The position numbers and the translations under genes are program-made. Of a stretch of 64,000 nt of DNA, positions 1 to 7,756 are shown in pieces. The stretch's first letter is position 1. Each line of letters opens with the position of its first letter. Below the pieces are notes generated by a model, which was not told where the DNA came from, ran no database searches, and worked only from the letters and a program-made list of their open reading frames with translations. Source of the DNA: Bacteroidota bacterium (GTDB lineage: Bacteria > Bacteroidota > Bacteroidia > Chitinophagales > Chitinophagaceae); assembly GCA_005882315.1 (NCBI GenBank), contig VBAR01000003.1, forward strand, positions 124,001 through 188,000. Direction: 5' to 3'.

Positions 1-439
1 GATGAATGATGGAGCTGCTGCATTGGTATTGATGAGTAAAGAGAAAGCAAAAGAACTCGGTTTGAAACCTATTGCAAAAATTCTTTCCTATGCCGATGCT
101 GAGCAGGCGCCGGAGTGGTTTACTACGACACCATCACTGGCGGTACCAAAAGCAGTTAGTAAAGCAGGATTGAAAATGGAAGATATTTCTTACTGGGAAT
201 TGAACGAGGCTTTTGCTGTTGTGGGTATTGAAAATACAAAACGAATGAAGCTTGATCCTGCAAAAGTAAATGTACATGGCGGTGCAGTTTCATTAGGTCA
301 CCCGTTGGGTTGCAGTGGCGCAAGAATAATTGTCACGCTGCTCAATGTGCTAAAAGCAAATAATGCGAAGTATGGCGCTGCTGGAATTTGTAATGGCGGA
401 GGTGGTGCAAGTGCAATGGTTATTGAGAATGTAAACTAA
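1..439 (+). CDS. Acetyl-CoA C-acyltransferase (thiolase), C-terminal part
   Basis: This is the 3' end of a thiolase cut by the window edge. The first visible codons encode the internal NDGAAA motif that follows the active-site loop, so the real start lies upstream. Thiolases condense two acetyl-CoA molecules or cleave 3-ketoacyl-CoA. Visible catalytic landmarks are NEAFA, the histidine in GHPLGCSGAR and the C-terminal cysteine in CNGGGG. About 145 of the usual roughly 390 residues are present. A biosynthetic acetoacetyl-CoA role and a fatty-acid oxidation role cannot be separated from this fragment. Confidence 0.93.
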   Translation, partial: MNDGAAALVLMSKEKAKELGLKPIAKILSYADAEQAPEWFTTTPSLAVPKAVSKAGLKMEDISYWELNEAFAVVGIENTKRMKLDPAKVNVHGGAVSLGHPLGCSGARIIVTLLNVLKANNAKYGAAGICNGGGGASAMVIENVN

Positions 440-467
440 TGATTTAGTTTTTCATTAGATTGCGGCC

Positions 468-986
468 ATGACGTTAACCATTCGATTCGCTACCGCTGAA
501 GACGCGGAACTCATCGTTGATATAAGCCGGAAAACTTTTTATGAAACTTTCGGCTACCTGAATACGAAGGAAAATATGGACCTGTTCATGAACGGGCCCT
601 TCAGCCGGGAAAACCTGATAGATGAAGTAAGTAAGCCCGATAATATTTTTTTACTGGTATTTGATGAAGACACACCGGTGGCTTATGCAAAAATGAGACA
701 CGGAGAAAAATATCCCCAGTTTGAAGACAAAGATTCAGTAGAGATTGCCAGGCTTTATGTGATCAACTCTTATATCGGTGCAGGAGTAGGACAGGAGCTG
801 ATGCGAAAATGTATTTTCCTGGCTAAGGATATGAAAAAGGAAATCCTCTGGCTGGGTGTTTGGGAAAAAAATGCAAGGGCTATTAAATTTTATACCAACT
901 GGGGTTTTGAAAAATTTGCCGAGCATCCTTTTGTTTTGGGTGAGGATGTGCAAACAGACTGGTTAATGAAAAAACAGTTGCAATAA
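468..986 (+). CDS. GNAT family N-acetyltransferase (PaiA-like)
   Basis: This 172-residue single-domain protein has the GNAT acetyl-CoA fold. The central strand ARLYVINSYIGAGVGQEL carries the acetyl-CoA pyrophosphate-binding loop (G-x-G-x-G-like), and NARAIKFYTNWGFEKF is the typical C-terminal GNAT motif. The overall pattern, including an N-terminal RFATAEDAELI and a TFGY segment, resembles the PaiA spermidine/spermine acetyltransferase subgroup. That substrate is inferred from resemblance only. The gene lies 28 bases after the thiolase and its stop codon sits inside a terminator hairpin. Confidence 0.85.
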   Translation: MTLTIRFATAEDAELIVDISRKTFYETFGYLNTKENMDLFMNGPFSRENLIDEVSKPDNIFLLVFDEDTPVAYAKMRHGEKYPQFEDKDSVEIARLYVINSYIGAGVGQELMRKCIFLAKDMKKEILWLGVWEKNARAIKFYTNWGFEKFAEHPFVLGEDVQTDWLMKKQLQ

Positions 987-1000
987 TGCAACTGCTTTTC
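975..1000 (+). terminator. Intrinsic terminator overlapping the GNAT stop codon
   Basis: An 8-bp perfect stem, CAGTTGCA at 975-982 and TGCAACTG at 987-994, encloses a 4-base loop and is followed by CTTTTCT. The TAA stop codon lies in the loop and stem. Confidence 0.6.
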
Positions 1001-1021
1001 TATAAGTAATAAAACTTCTAT

Positions 1022-2125
1022 TTAGTAAACCTGTAAAGTTCCGGTTCCAATTGTATAACCTTCTTTGTTCCGGAGTTTATAAAGTACCAATCCTTTTACA
1101 TGAAGCAATGCGGATGTTGAAACCGTTCTTCCTGCACTGGCAGATGTTCCAAGCAGTTGTCCGCCCGGACTATAATAATCAACCATGATAAGATCACCAT
1201 TCAGGTTTGTTATATTCATCTCAGTCCCTTTTATCCAGGGATTCGGATACAGTACAACGTTTTTACCACTACTGAAATGAACGGCTGCAATTTTTGAATA
1301 GGTTACTCTGCCGTCATTAGCTATCATTTTCAACCGGTAATAATTTACACCTTTGTTAGGATGTTGATCACTTGATGAATAATTCGCAGTGTTAGCCTGG
1401 TTGCGACTGTTAATATTTTGAAGTGTTGTAAATACTGTTCCATTAACTGATCTTTCTACTTCATAATGATTCATATTTGACTCATCAGTTGTTACCCAGT
1501 TAAGATCTACAACTGATCCGTTTTTCTGTATTGTGAATTCTGAAAGTCTTACAGGCAGAATAAGGAAGCTATAATATACGGTAATACGAATGTGATCAAT
1601 ACGACCGGCGTTAGCATCAGGAGTGGTAGAGGTGCGGACAGCTGCTACCGCCACACCAAAATTTAAAGAATTGATATCAGCAGCGGTCCAAAATTCGCCC
1701 CATAAATCAGAAGAACTACCATAGGATTGATAAACATCTGTCGCAGGATATGCAATACCTGTCGATCTTTCCGAATTCCCTATACTGCCGCCTTTGACTA
1801 TTCTTACTCTATAATCAGCTGTACGTTGATTTGGATCTGAACGTTCAATTTCAACAACGATACCTTTGATAGTGACTCCGCCTGGTATTGAAAAACCATA
1901 ACCAGTAGTTTTCACATAATCACTGTAGGAAGGATCCGAACCATTTAATGAACCATAGGTTGCATAAGTATCATCGCTGCCGCCGAGCTTAAAATTTGCC
2001 CAGCTATTACTTGATCCGGGAATAGCGACATTTGTAAAAAAGATCCCGCTGTTAGGTCCCTGCGTTTGTGCAAAGACAACAATTGTACATAATAATGTTA
2101 CAGAAGAAAGTAATGGTTTCCTCAT
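1022..2125 (-). CDS. Secreted T9SS type A sorting domain protein
   Basis: This 367-residue exported protein of unknown function starts with a signal peptide (MRKPLLSS... ending near VFAQ). Residues about 25-190 form a beta-rich jelly-roll-like region with Gly/Ser-rich strands and a GITVYYSF-like end, a pattern seen in many Bacteroidota surface proteins. A fibronectin-like segment follows (LPVRLSEFTIQKNGSVVDLNW, about 190-285). The C-terminal 80 residues, from VVLYPNPWIKG, match the type IX secretion sorting domain, so the protein is probably moved across the outer membrane and attached to the surface or released. It is divergently oriented to pdhB. Confidence 0.8.
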   Translation of the reverse strand: MRKPLLSSVTLLCTIVVFAQTQGPNSGIFFTNVAIPGSSNSWANFKLGGSDDTYATYGSLNGSDPSYSDYVKTTGYGFSIPGGVTIKGIVVEIERSDPNQRTADYRVRIVKGGSIGNSERSTGIAYPATDVYQSYGSSSDLWGEFWTAADINSLNFGVAVAAVRTSTTPDANAGRIDHIRITVYYSFLILPVRLSEFTIQKNGSVVDLNWVTTDESNMNHYEVERSVNGTVFTTLQNINSRNQANTANYSSSDQHPNKGVNYYRLKMIANDGRVTYSKIAAVHFSSGKNVVLYPNPWIKGTEMNITNLNGDLIMVDYYSPGGQLLGTSASAGRTVSTSALLHVKGLVLYKLRNKEGYTIGTGTLQVY

Positions 2126-2212
2126 AGATAGTGGATTGTCCGGTAAAGTTTGCGTTTTATTACTACATATTATAAAAACACTCCTTCGCTATTCACATAT
2201 TTTACCCAGATA

Positions 2213-2239
2213 GCGTAAAACCGGCTAGATATTTTACGC
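2213..2239. promoter_or_regulatory. Inverted repeat in a divergent promoter region
   Basis: GCGTAAAA at 2213-2220 and TTTTACGC at 2232-2239 form a perfect 8-bp inverted repeat with an 11-base spacer. It lies between the divergent T9SS cargo gene and pdhB, so it could be an operator. This is only a structural observation and no regulator is known. Confidence 0.25.
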
Positions 2240-2334
2240 ATAAACTAGTTTTTAGTAATTACGAATCAATTTGGGGTTCGACGAGTTAATAGCTCGCTGT
2301 TTTACTCCTTTTAGGTTATATCCTTCATCTCATA

Positions 2335-2342
2335 TATTTTTG
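2335..2342 (+). promoter_or_regulatory. Possible -7 box for pdhB
   Basis: TATTTTTG fits the Bacteroidota sigma-ABfr -7 consensus TAnnTTTG and lies 22 bases before the pdhB start. The expected -33 TTTG is poorly matched (TTTAG near 2310-2314), so confidence is limited. Confidence 0.35.
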
Positions 2343-2364
2343 CCACTCTAAAATTTGAAATAAT

Positions 2365-3354
2365 ATGGCAAGATCGATAGCACTCCGTGAAGCATTGCGT
2401 GAGGCAATGAGTGAAGAAATGAGACGTGATGACAAGGTTTTTTTAATGGGTGAAGAGGTTGCTGAGTACAATGGAGCATATAAAGTGAGTCAGGGTATGC
2501 TGGCTGAATTTGGGCCTAAACGAGTTATTGATACTCCTATCTCTGAGTTAGGGTTTACAGCTCTTGCTGTTGGTGCTGCGCAAAAAGGATTAAAACCAAT
2601 TGTTGAATACATGACCTGGAACTTCGCAGTGCTGGCTTTAGATCAAATTCTCAACACAGCTTCTAAAATGCTGGCAATGAGTGGTGGTCAAGTGTCTTGC
2701 CCTATCGTTTTTAGAGGTCCAAATGGTTCTGCAGGTCAGTTAGGAGCACAACACTCCACAGCTTTTGAAAGTTATTATGCAAATATTCCCGGTATCAAGG
2801 TTGTATCACCCAGCAATGGTTATGATGCAAAAGGCTTGTTGAAGCAGGCCATCCGATATGAACAAGACCCGGTAATTTTTATGGAAGGTGAAACTACATA
2901 TGGAGATAAAAGCGATGTGCCCGATGAAGAGTATTATATACCGCTTGGAAAAGCTGATGTAAAAAAAGCTGGTCGTGATGTGACTATTGTATCATTTAAT
3001 AAAATGATGAAAGTAGCATTGGGCGCAGCCGATGAATTAGAAAAAGAAGGAGTCAGCGCCGAAGTAATTGACCTGAGAACTATTCGTCCGCTTGATTGGA
3101 TGACGATATTGGAAAGTGTAAAGAAAACAAACCGTTTGGTAATTGTTGAAGAACAATGGCCATTTGCTTCTATCTCATCAGAAATATCTTATCGTATTCA
3201 AAAAGAAGGCTTCGATTATTTGGATGCACCTATACGCCGTATTACTGCAGCTGATGCACCGTTACACTATGCTCCTAATCTTGTTGCTGCTGCACTGCCG
3301 GATGTAACAAGAACAGTAAAGTTGGTGAAAGATGTGATGTATATGGCAAAGTAG
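2365..3354 (+). CDS. pdhB: Pyruvate dehydrogenase E1 component, beta subunit
   Basis: The 329-residue protein is full length for an E1 beta subunit of the pyruvate (branched 2-oxoacid) dehydrogenase complex, which decarboxylates pyruvate with thiamine diphosphate and passes the acetyl group to E2. Recognisable stretches are MGEEVAEYNGAYKVS near residue 28, YMTWNFAVLALDQ near 93, and QHSTAFESYYANIPGIKVVSP near 130. The C-terminal transketolase half contains VIDLRTIRPLDW. No alpha subunit is adjacent; an E2 (7757-9142) and an E3 (23478-24881) lie elsewhere in the window, so the complex genes are dispersed. Confidence 0.95.
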   Translation: MARSIALREALREAMSEEMRRDDKVFLMGEEVAEYNGAYKVSQGMLAEFGPKRVIDTPISELGFTALAVGAAQKGLKPIVEYMTWNFAVLALDQILNTASKMLAMSGGQVSCPIVFRGPNGSAGQLGAQHSTAFESYYANIPGIKVVSPSNGYDAKGLLKQAIRYEQDPVIFMEGETTYGDKSDVPDEEYYIPLGKADVKKAGRDVTIVSFNKMMKVALGAADELEKEGVSAEVIDLRTIRPLDWMTILESVKKTNRLVIVEEQWPFASISSEISYRIQKEGFDYLDAPIRRITAADAPLHYAPNLVAAALPDVTRTVKLVKDVMYMAK

Positions 3355-3421
3355 AGATTGGTCGATAGTCAACAGTTTCTTTTATGAATACTAAGTACGC
3401 TAATACTAAATACGTTCTCCC

Positions 3422-4582
3422 ATGCCTGATATTCTGCTGATAGAAGATGAAAAAGCAATTCGTAAAACCCTTTCTGAAATTCTTTCTTACGAAGGTTATA
3501 AAATAGATGAAGCCGGTGATGGCGAAGAGGGCCTGAAGAAATTCAAAGAGAAGACATATGATATGGTGCTTTGCGATATCAAAATGCCTAAGATGGATGG
3601 CATTGAATTTTTACAAAAGGCTGGCGAAGCAAATGCAGATGTTCCCATCATCATGATCTCCGGTCATGGTAATATTGAAACAGCGGTAGAGGCAGTAAAG
3701 AAAGGGGCGTATGATTTTATTTCCAAACCACCGGATCTGAACCGCTTGCTGATCACCATCCGCAATGCGCTGGATAAAACCAATCTTGTTACCGAAACAA
3801 AATCGCTTAAACGCCGCATTGGAAAAGTGCAGGAAATGATAGGTGACTCAAACCCTATCAAAAAGATCAAAGACACTATTGAGAAAGTAGGTCCTACCGA
3901 TGCAAGAGTTTTAATAACCGGCGACAATGGTTCGGGTAAAGAACTGGTGGCCCGCTGGCTGCATGAAAAAAGCAACAGGCGGGAGGGGCAGTTGGTAGAG
4001 GTAAACTGCGCAGCCATTCCGGGTGAGTTGATCGAAAGTGAATTATTTGGCCATGAGAAGGGCTCATTTACTTCAGCTATCAAACAACGTATCGGAAAAT
4101 TTGAACAGGCAAATGGCGGTACTTTATTTCTTGATGAGATCGGGGATATGAGCCTGAATGCACAAGCTAAAGTTCTCCGCGCATTACAAGAAGGGAAAAT
4201 AACAAGAGTCGGAGCTGATAAAGATATTAATGTTGATGTTCGTGTTATCGCAGCAACTAATAAAGATCTGCTAAGTGAAGTGGAAGCAAAAACTTTCCGT
4301 CTTGATCTCTATCATCGCTTAAGTGTTATTATTATTCATGTGCCATCGTTGAATGAAAGACGGGATGATATACCGATGCTTGTTGATAGTTTTTTAGACA
4401 GTATATGCGCTGAATATGGCACTGTAAAAAAATCAATAGATCCAGCAGCTGTTACAGCATTGAAAGAATATAACTGGACAGGTAATATCCGTGAATTGCG
4501 TAATGTGGTGGAGAGGCTTATTATCCTTTCAGGGAAGAGCATTACTACTGAAGATGTAAAAAACTATGTAACCCCTAAATAA
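3422..4582 (+). CDS. NtrC-like response regulator without HTH domain
   Basis: The 386-residue protein has a receiver domain (about 1-115, acidic pocket E8/D9, phosphoacceptor D52 in CDIKMPK, conserved K in SKPPD) and a sigma-54-type AAA+ domain (about 135-365). Walker A is GDNGSGKE at 167-174, Walker B is LFLDEI at 235-240, and sensor II is GNIREL. The sigma-54 contact loop, normally GAFTGA, reads GSFTSA at 214-219. The protein stops about 15 residues after the AAA+ domain, so the Fis-type HTH is absent. DNA-unbound activators of this shape are known (FlgR of Helicobacter, CtcC of Chlamydia). No sensor kinase is adjacent. Confidence 0.88.
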   Translation: MPDILLIEDEKAIRKTLSEILSYEGYKIDEAGDGEEGLKKFKEKTYDMVLCDIKMPKMDGIEFLQKAGEANADVPIIMISGHGNIETAVEAVKKGAYDFISKPPDLNRLLITIRNALDKTNLVTETKSLKRRIGKVQEMIGDSNPIKKIKDTIEKVGPTDARVLITGDNGSGKELVARWLHEKSNRREGQLVEVNCAAIPGELIESELFGHEKGSFTSAIKQRIGKFEQANGGTLFLDEIGDMSLNAQAKVLRALQEGKITRVGADKDINVDVRVIAATNKDLLSEVEAKTFRLDLYHRLSVIIIHVPSLNERRDDIPMLVDSFLDSICAEYGTVKKSIDPAAVTALKEYNWTGNIRELRNVVERLIILSGKSITTEDVKNYVTPK

Positions 4583-4682
4583 GTTTACGAACCGATTTTG
4601 CATTTCATCGGCTTGCAGCAACCGTTTACACTTTTTGTCAAAATCTTTAAAATGCAGGGTTTTTTGCTATGGGTTATTCAAT

Positions 4683-4690
4683 TACTTTTG
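4683..4690 (+). promoter_or_regulatory. Probable -7 box for lepB
   Basis: TACTTTTG matches TAnnTTTG and lies 19 bases before the lepB start. A TTTTTG run ends at 4666, 16 bases upstream, close to the expected -33 distance. Confidence 0.5.
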
Positions 4691-4709
4691 TCGCCATTAA
4701 AATGATGAT

Positions 4710-6269
4710 ATGCCGCTAAATCACTTGTTCGTTATTTATCTTATCCAGGTTTTGCTTGTCTTTCTTCCTTCCTTTGGTTTAGCAAAGCTTTTTCCTAAAG
4801 CAGGCATTCCTGCATGGAAGGCCTATGTACCTTTTTATAATACCTGGGAAATGCAAAAAGTTGTAAAGCGGCCTATGCATTGGGTATTCTGGCAATTGAT
4901 CCCAGTAGTTGGCTGGTTTATTACTCCGGGCATTTTTATAGAGTTCGCAAAAGTCTTTGGAAGATTTTCAATACCGCATCATACAGGGGCAGCTTTATTG
5001 GCTCCTTTATACTTTCCTTATATCGCTACGAAAAAAGATACCCGGTTTATTGGTGCAGAAGGAGTGAAGCATCATAAGAAAGGGACTGGAAGAGAATGGT
5101 TTGATGCAGCCATCTTTGCTGTAGTTGCTGCAACGCTTATCCGCACATTTGTTTTTGAAGCGTATGTTATTCCTACAAGTTCAATGGAAAAAACTTTACT
5201 GGTAAAAGATTTTTTATTTGTAAGCAAACTAAGCTATGGGCCGCGAATTCCTAATACACCTCTGTCTGTTCCATTTGTTCACAACTATCTGCCTTTTGGT
5301 TCATCAGGAAAATCCTATTCAGAAGCAATAAAGATTCCTTACTCCAGGTGGTTTGCTTCACCGGTAAAGAGAAATGATTGTGTGGTGTTCAATTATCCTG
5401 AAGGGGATACGGTTTTTAATAAACCCGGCTATCAATCAGCAATGCCCTATTACGACCATATTAGAAAAGATGATGGAACTTTTGATGCGAAAGCAAGGGA
5501 GTTTTATTTAAGTAATCCAGGAGAATGGCCTATAGCAGTTCACCCGGTTGATAAAACAGATAATTATATAAAAAGATGTGTGGCAATAGCAGGAGATACC
5601 TTGCAGATCATCAACAGTGTTCTTTATATAGATGGACAACCAGCTTACGTTTCTCCTACGCAGTCTACATATTATACTTTTAAAGCAAAGAACTCTGTTA
5701 TATCAGAAGAGGATCTGCGGGATGCGGGGATCAATTTGAATATGAAGGAAGAAAGAATCACATCAAATGATTTCTTTTCAGGAACCGATAATCTATTTCA
5801 TGCTAATCTTACTCATAAGGAACTTGATTTGCTTAAAACAATTCCCAATGTTGACACCGCAAGTATACAACAGGATTATGCACTGACACCCGGTGGATTG
5901 TTTCCTCATGATACAAACTATTTCAAATGGTCGGTTGATAATTTCGGACCGTTGTGGGTGCCAAAGGCAGGAGCAACAATTCAACTCACCCCTCAAAATG
6001 TTTCTATCTATAAAAGATGTATCGGTTTTTATGAAGGCAATACGTTTGAAGAAAAAGGCGGCAAGTATTTTATCAATGGAAAAGAAGAAACCAGCTATAC
6101 TTTTAAAATGAATTATTACTGGATGATGGGGGACAATCGTCATAAATCACAAGATAGCCGCTACTGGGGTTTTGTATCTGAAGACAGGGTAGTAGGAAAA
6201 GCATGGATGATATGGATGAGTTGGGATGGTGGACCAAGATGGAAACGATTATTCAAAATTGTAAAATAA
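4710..6269 (+). CDS. lepB: Signal peptidase I
   Basis: This is a 519-residue type I signal peptidase that removes signal peptides from exported proteins at the cytoplasmic membrane. The catalytic serine is S158 in PTSSMEKT and the general-base lysine is K288 in NYIKRCVAIAGD. Box E is MMGDNRHKSQDSRYWGFV near residue 485. The first 100 residues add hydrophobic helices (LIQVLLVFLP, WQLIPVVGWFITPG), and a further helix just before the serine anchors the catalytic domain. The protein is much longer than E. coli LepB because of large insertions between the catalytic Ser and Lys and before box E, usual for Bacteroidota. Confidence 0.95.
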   Translation: MPLNHLFVIYLIQVLLVFLPSFGLAKLFPKAGIPAWKAYVPFYNTWEMQKVVKRPMHWVFWQLIPVVGWFITPGIFIEFAKVFGRFSIPHHTGAALLAPLYFPYIATKKDTRFIGAEGVKHHKKGTGREWFDAAIFAVVAATLIRTFVFEAYVIPTSSMEKTLLVKDFLFVSKLSYGPRIPNTPLSVPFVHNYLPFGSSGKSYSEAIKIPYSRWFASPVKRNDCVVFNYPEGDTVFNKPGYQSAMPYYDHIRKDDGTFDAKAREFYLSNPGEWPIAVHPVDKTDNYIKRCVAIAGDTLQIINSVLYIDGQPAYVSPTQSTYYTFKAKNSVISEEDLRDAGINLNMKEERITSNDFFSGTDNLFHANLTHKELDLLKTIPNVDTASIQQDYALTPGGLFPHDTNYFKWSVDNFGPLWVPKAGATIQLTPQNVSIYKRCIGFYEGNTFEEKGGKYFINGKEETSYTFKMNYYWMMGDNRHKSQDSRYWGFVSEDRVVGKAWMIWMSWDGGPRWKRLFKIVK

Positions 6270-6274
6270 TTTAG

Positions 6275-6300
6275 AACCCCTCCGAAGCGAGGGGTTTTTT
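6275..6300 (+). terminator. Intrinsic terminator after lepB
   Basis: AACCCCTC (6275-6282) pairs perfectly with GAGGGGTT (6289-6296) around a 6-base loop and runs into TTTT. It begins six bases after the lepB stop. Confidence 0.85.
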
Positions 6301-6335
6301 GTGTTTGCAAATATTTATTGGTATTTTGTATTGAA

Positions 6336-6827
6336 ATGAAAACAGCAAAGCTCGAATTCAATTATGAAGTTTATAACAGCAGTAAAGAACTGAACACTGC
6401 TGATGCTGCTTTATTAAATGCTGCAAGAAAAGCTACGAAGAATTCTTTTGCCCGTTATTCAAACTTTAATGTTGGTGCTGCTGCAAAACTAAAAGATGAA
6501 AAAGAAATTATGATCGGCAGCAACCAGGAGAATGCTTCATACCCGGTTAGTATTTGTGCAGAGCGGGGGTTAATGGCTGCTGTAGCTGGAAAGTTTGGAA
6601 AGAAAGTGATTGAGACAATGGCCATCAGCTATGTAAATAAGAACAAAGGAAAGAAAAGCAGTGAACCCATCAGCCCATGTGGTATGTGTCGCCAGGCTTT
6701 GGTACAATACGAAGAAAATACAAAACATCCCATTCGTTTAATTCTTAGTGGTAAGTCTGGGAAAGTATATGTGATCGCAGAAGCAAAGCATTTGCTCCCT
6801 TTGCAGTTTGATGGTACAAAACTGTAA
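6336..6827 (+). CDS. cdd: Cytidine deaminase
   Basis: This zinc enzyme deaminates cytidine and deoxycytidine for pyrimidine salvage. The zinc and catalytic residues are in CAERGLMAA (Cys plus catalytic Glu) and PCGMCRQAL (two Cys ligands), and NFNVGAA is the substrate-side motif near residue 48. I chose the ATG at 6336, giving 163 residues. An in-frame TTG at 6318 would add six residues with no homology value. The gene converges on ogt with only a 3-base gap. Confidence 0.93.
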   Translation: MKTAKLEFNYEVYNSSKELNTADAALLNAARKATKNSFARYSNFNVGAAAKLKDEKEIMIGSNQENASYPVSICAERGLMAAVAGKFGKKVIETMAISYVNKNKGKKSSEPISPCGMCRQALVQYEENTKHPIRLILSGKSGKVYVIAEAKHLLPLQFDGTKL

Positions 6828-6830
6828 CTC

Positions 6831-7328
6831 CTAAAACAAAGTTTGAATTCCGTAAGTATGTTTGGCTTCAAGTTCCAGCAGCCATTTTTTTCTCCATAAT
6901 CCGCCGCCATATCCAACTAAATCACGGTTACTTCCAATAACACGATGGCAGGGAACAATAATAGCAATATTGTTTTTCCCATTTGCATTAGCTACGGCTC
7001 TTGTTGCTTTTATATCACCAATCATTTTTGCAAGATCAAGATAGCTGATGGTTTTACCATATGGGATAGTAAGCAGATCACTCCATACTTCCTGCTGAAA
7101 TTTTGTGCCGGGTTGATTGAGTGGTAATTCAAATACTTTTCTTTCACCATTAAAATACTGTATCAGCTGTTCAAGACAATGAATGATCATCGGAGGCAAA
7201 TTTTTCTTCCGCCCCTTTTGCATCTGTGTCTTATCATGAAAAGAGACTTCACAAATGTATTCATCTGTTCCTGAGATTTTCAGGATACCCACAGGGGAGT
7301 GATAATATGTAGAAACAGGTTCGGTCAT
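6831..7328 (-). CDS. ogt: Methylated-DNA--protein-cysteine methyltransferase
   Basis: This 165-residue DNA repair protein transfers alkyl groups from O6-alkylguanine to its own cysteine. The acceptor is in IVPCHRVIGS. The DNA-binding helix region FQQEVWSDLLTIPYGKTISYLDLA precedes it, and GYGGGLWRKKWLLELE closes the domain. It is full length for the Ogt type without an Ada regulatory domain. It lies 2 bases downstream of csaA on the same strand, so the two are probably co-transcribed. Confidence 0.93.
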   Translation of the reverse strand: MTEPVSTYYHSPVGILKISGTDEYICEVSFHDKTQMQKGRKKNLPPMIIHCLEQLIQYFNGERKVFELPLNQPGTKFQQEVWSDLLTIPYGKTISYLDLAKMIGDIKATRAVANANGKNNIAIIVPCHRVIGSNRDLVGYGGGLWRKKWLLELEAKHTYGIQTLF

Positions 7329-7330
7329 GT

Positions 7331-7663
7331 TTATCCAACCTTCATTCCGTTTGTTACGCTGCGCTCAGGAGCTAATAAAATTACATCTTTGTTCTCATCA
7401 TATACACCCAGTACAAGGCATTCGCTTATAAAGTCAGCTATTTGTTTTGGTGGAAAATTTACCACAGCGATCACTTTCCTGTTCAGCAAATCTTCTTTTG
7501 TATAAAACTTAGTGAGCTGTGCCGATGAATTTTTAATACCTAACTCACCAAAATCAATTTTCAATTTATAAGCCGGTTTCCTGGCTTTTGGAAAATCATT
7601 CACTTCAATAATTGTTCCTGCCCGCATATCCACTTTTTCAAAATCGTCCCAGCTGATTGGCAT
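7331..7663 (-). CDS. csaA: tRNA-binding protein / chaperone CsaA
   Basis: This 110-residue single-domain OB-fold protein belongs to the CsaA/EMAP-II-like tRNA-binding family. Typical stretches are VDMRAGTIIEVNDFPKARKPAYKLKIDFG, SAQLT, and VVNFPPKQIADFISECLVLG. The family binds tRNA and has been described as an export-related chaperone in Bacillus; the role here is not otherwise shown. It is the first gene of a csaA-ogt pair. Confidence 0.92.
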   Translation of the reverse strand: MPISWDDFEKVDMRAGTIIEVNDFPKARKPAYKLKIDFGELGIKNSSAQLTKFYTKEDLLNRKVIAVVNFPPKQIADFISECLVLGVYDENKDVILLAPERSVTNGMKVG

Positions 7664-7699
7664 AGATAAAATTTAGAGGAATAAATATAAGCAGAACAG

Positions 7700-7728
7700 C
7701 AAAGAAAAATCCCGCCATCAGCGGGATT
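7700..7728 (-). terminator. Intrinsic terminator of the E2 gene
   Basis: Read on the minus strand, AATCCCGC (7728-7721) pairs with GCGGGATT (7715-7708) and is followed by a T-rich tract (TTTTCTTT). It starts about 30 bases after the E2 stop codon. Confidence 0.8.
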
Positions 7729-7756
7729 ATAAGCGAAATCATTTATTGATCTTCAA

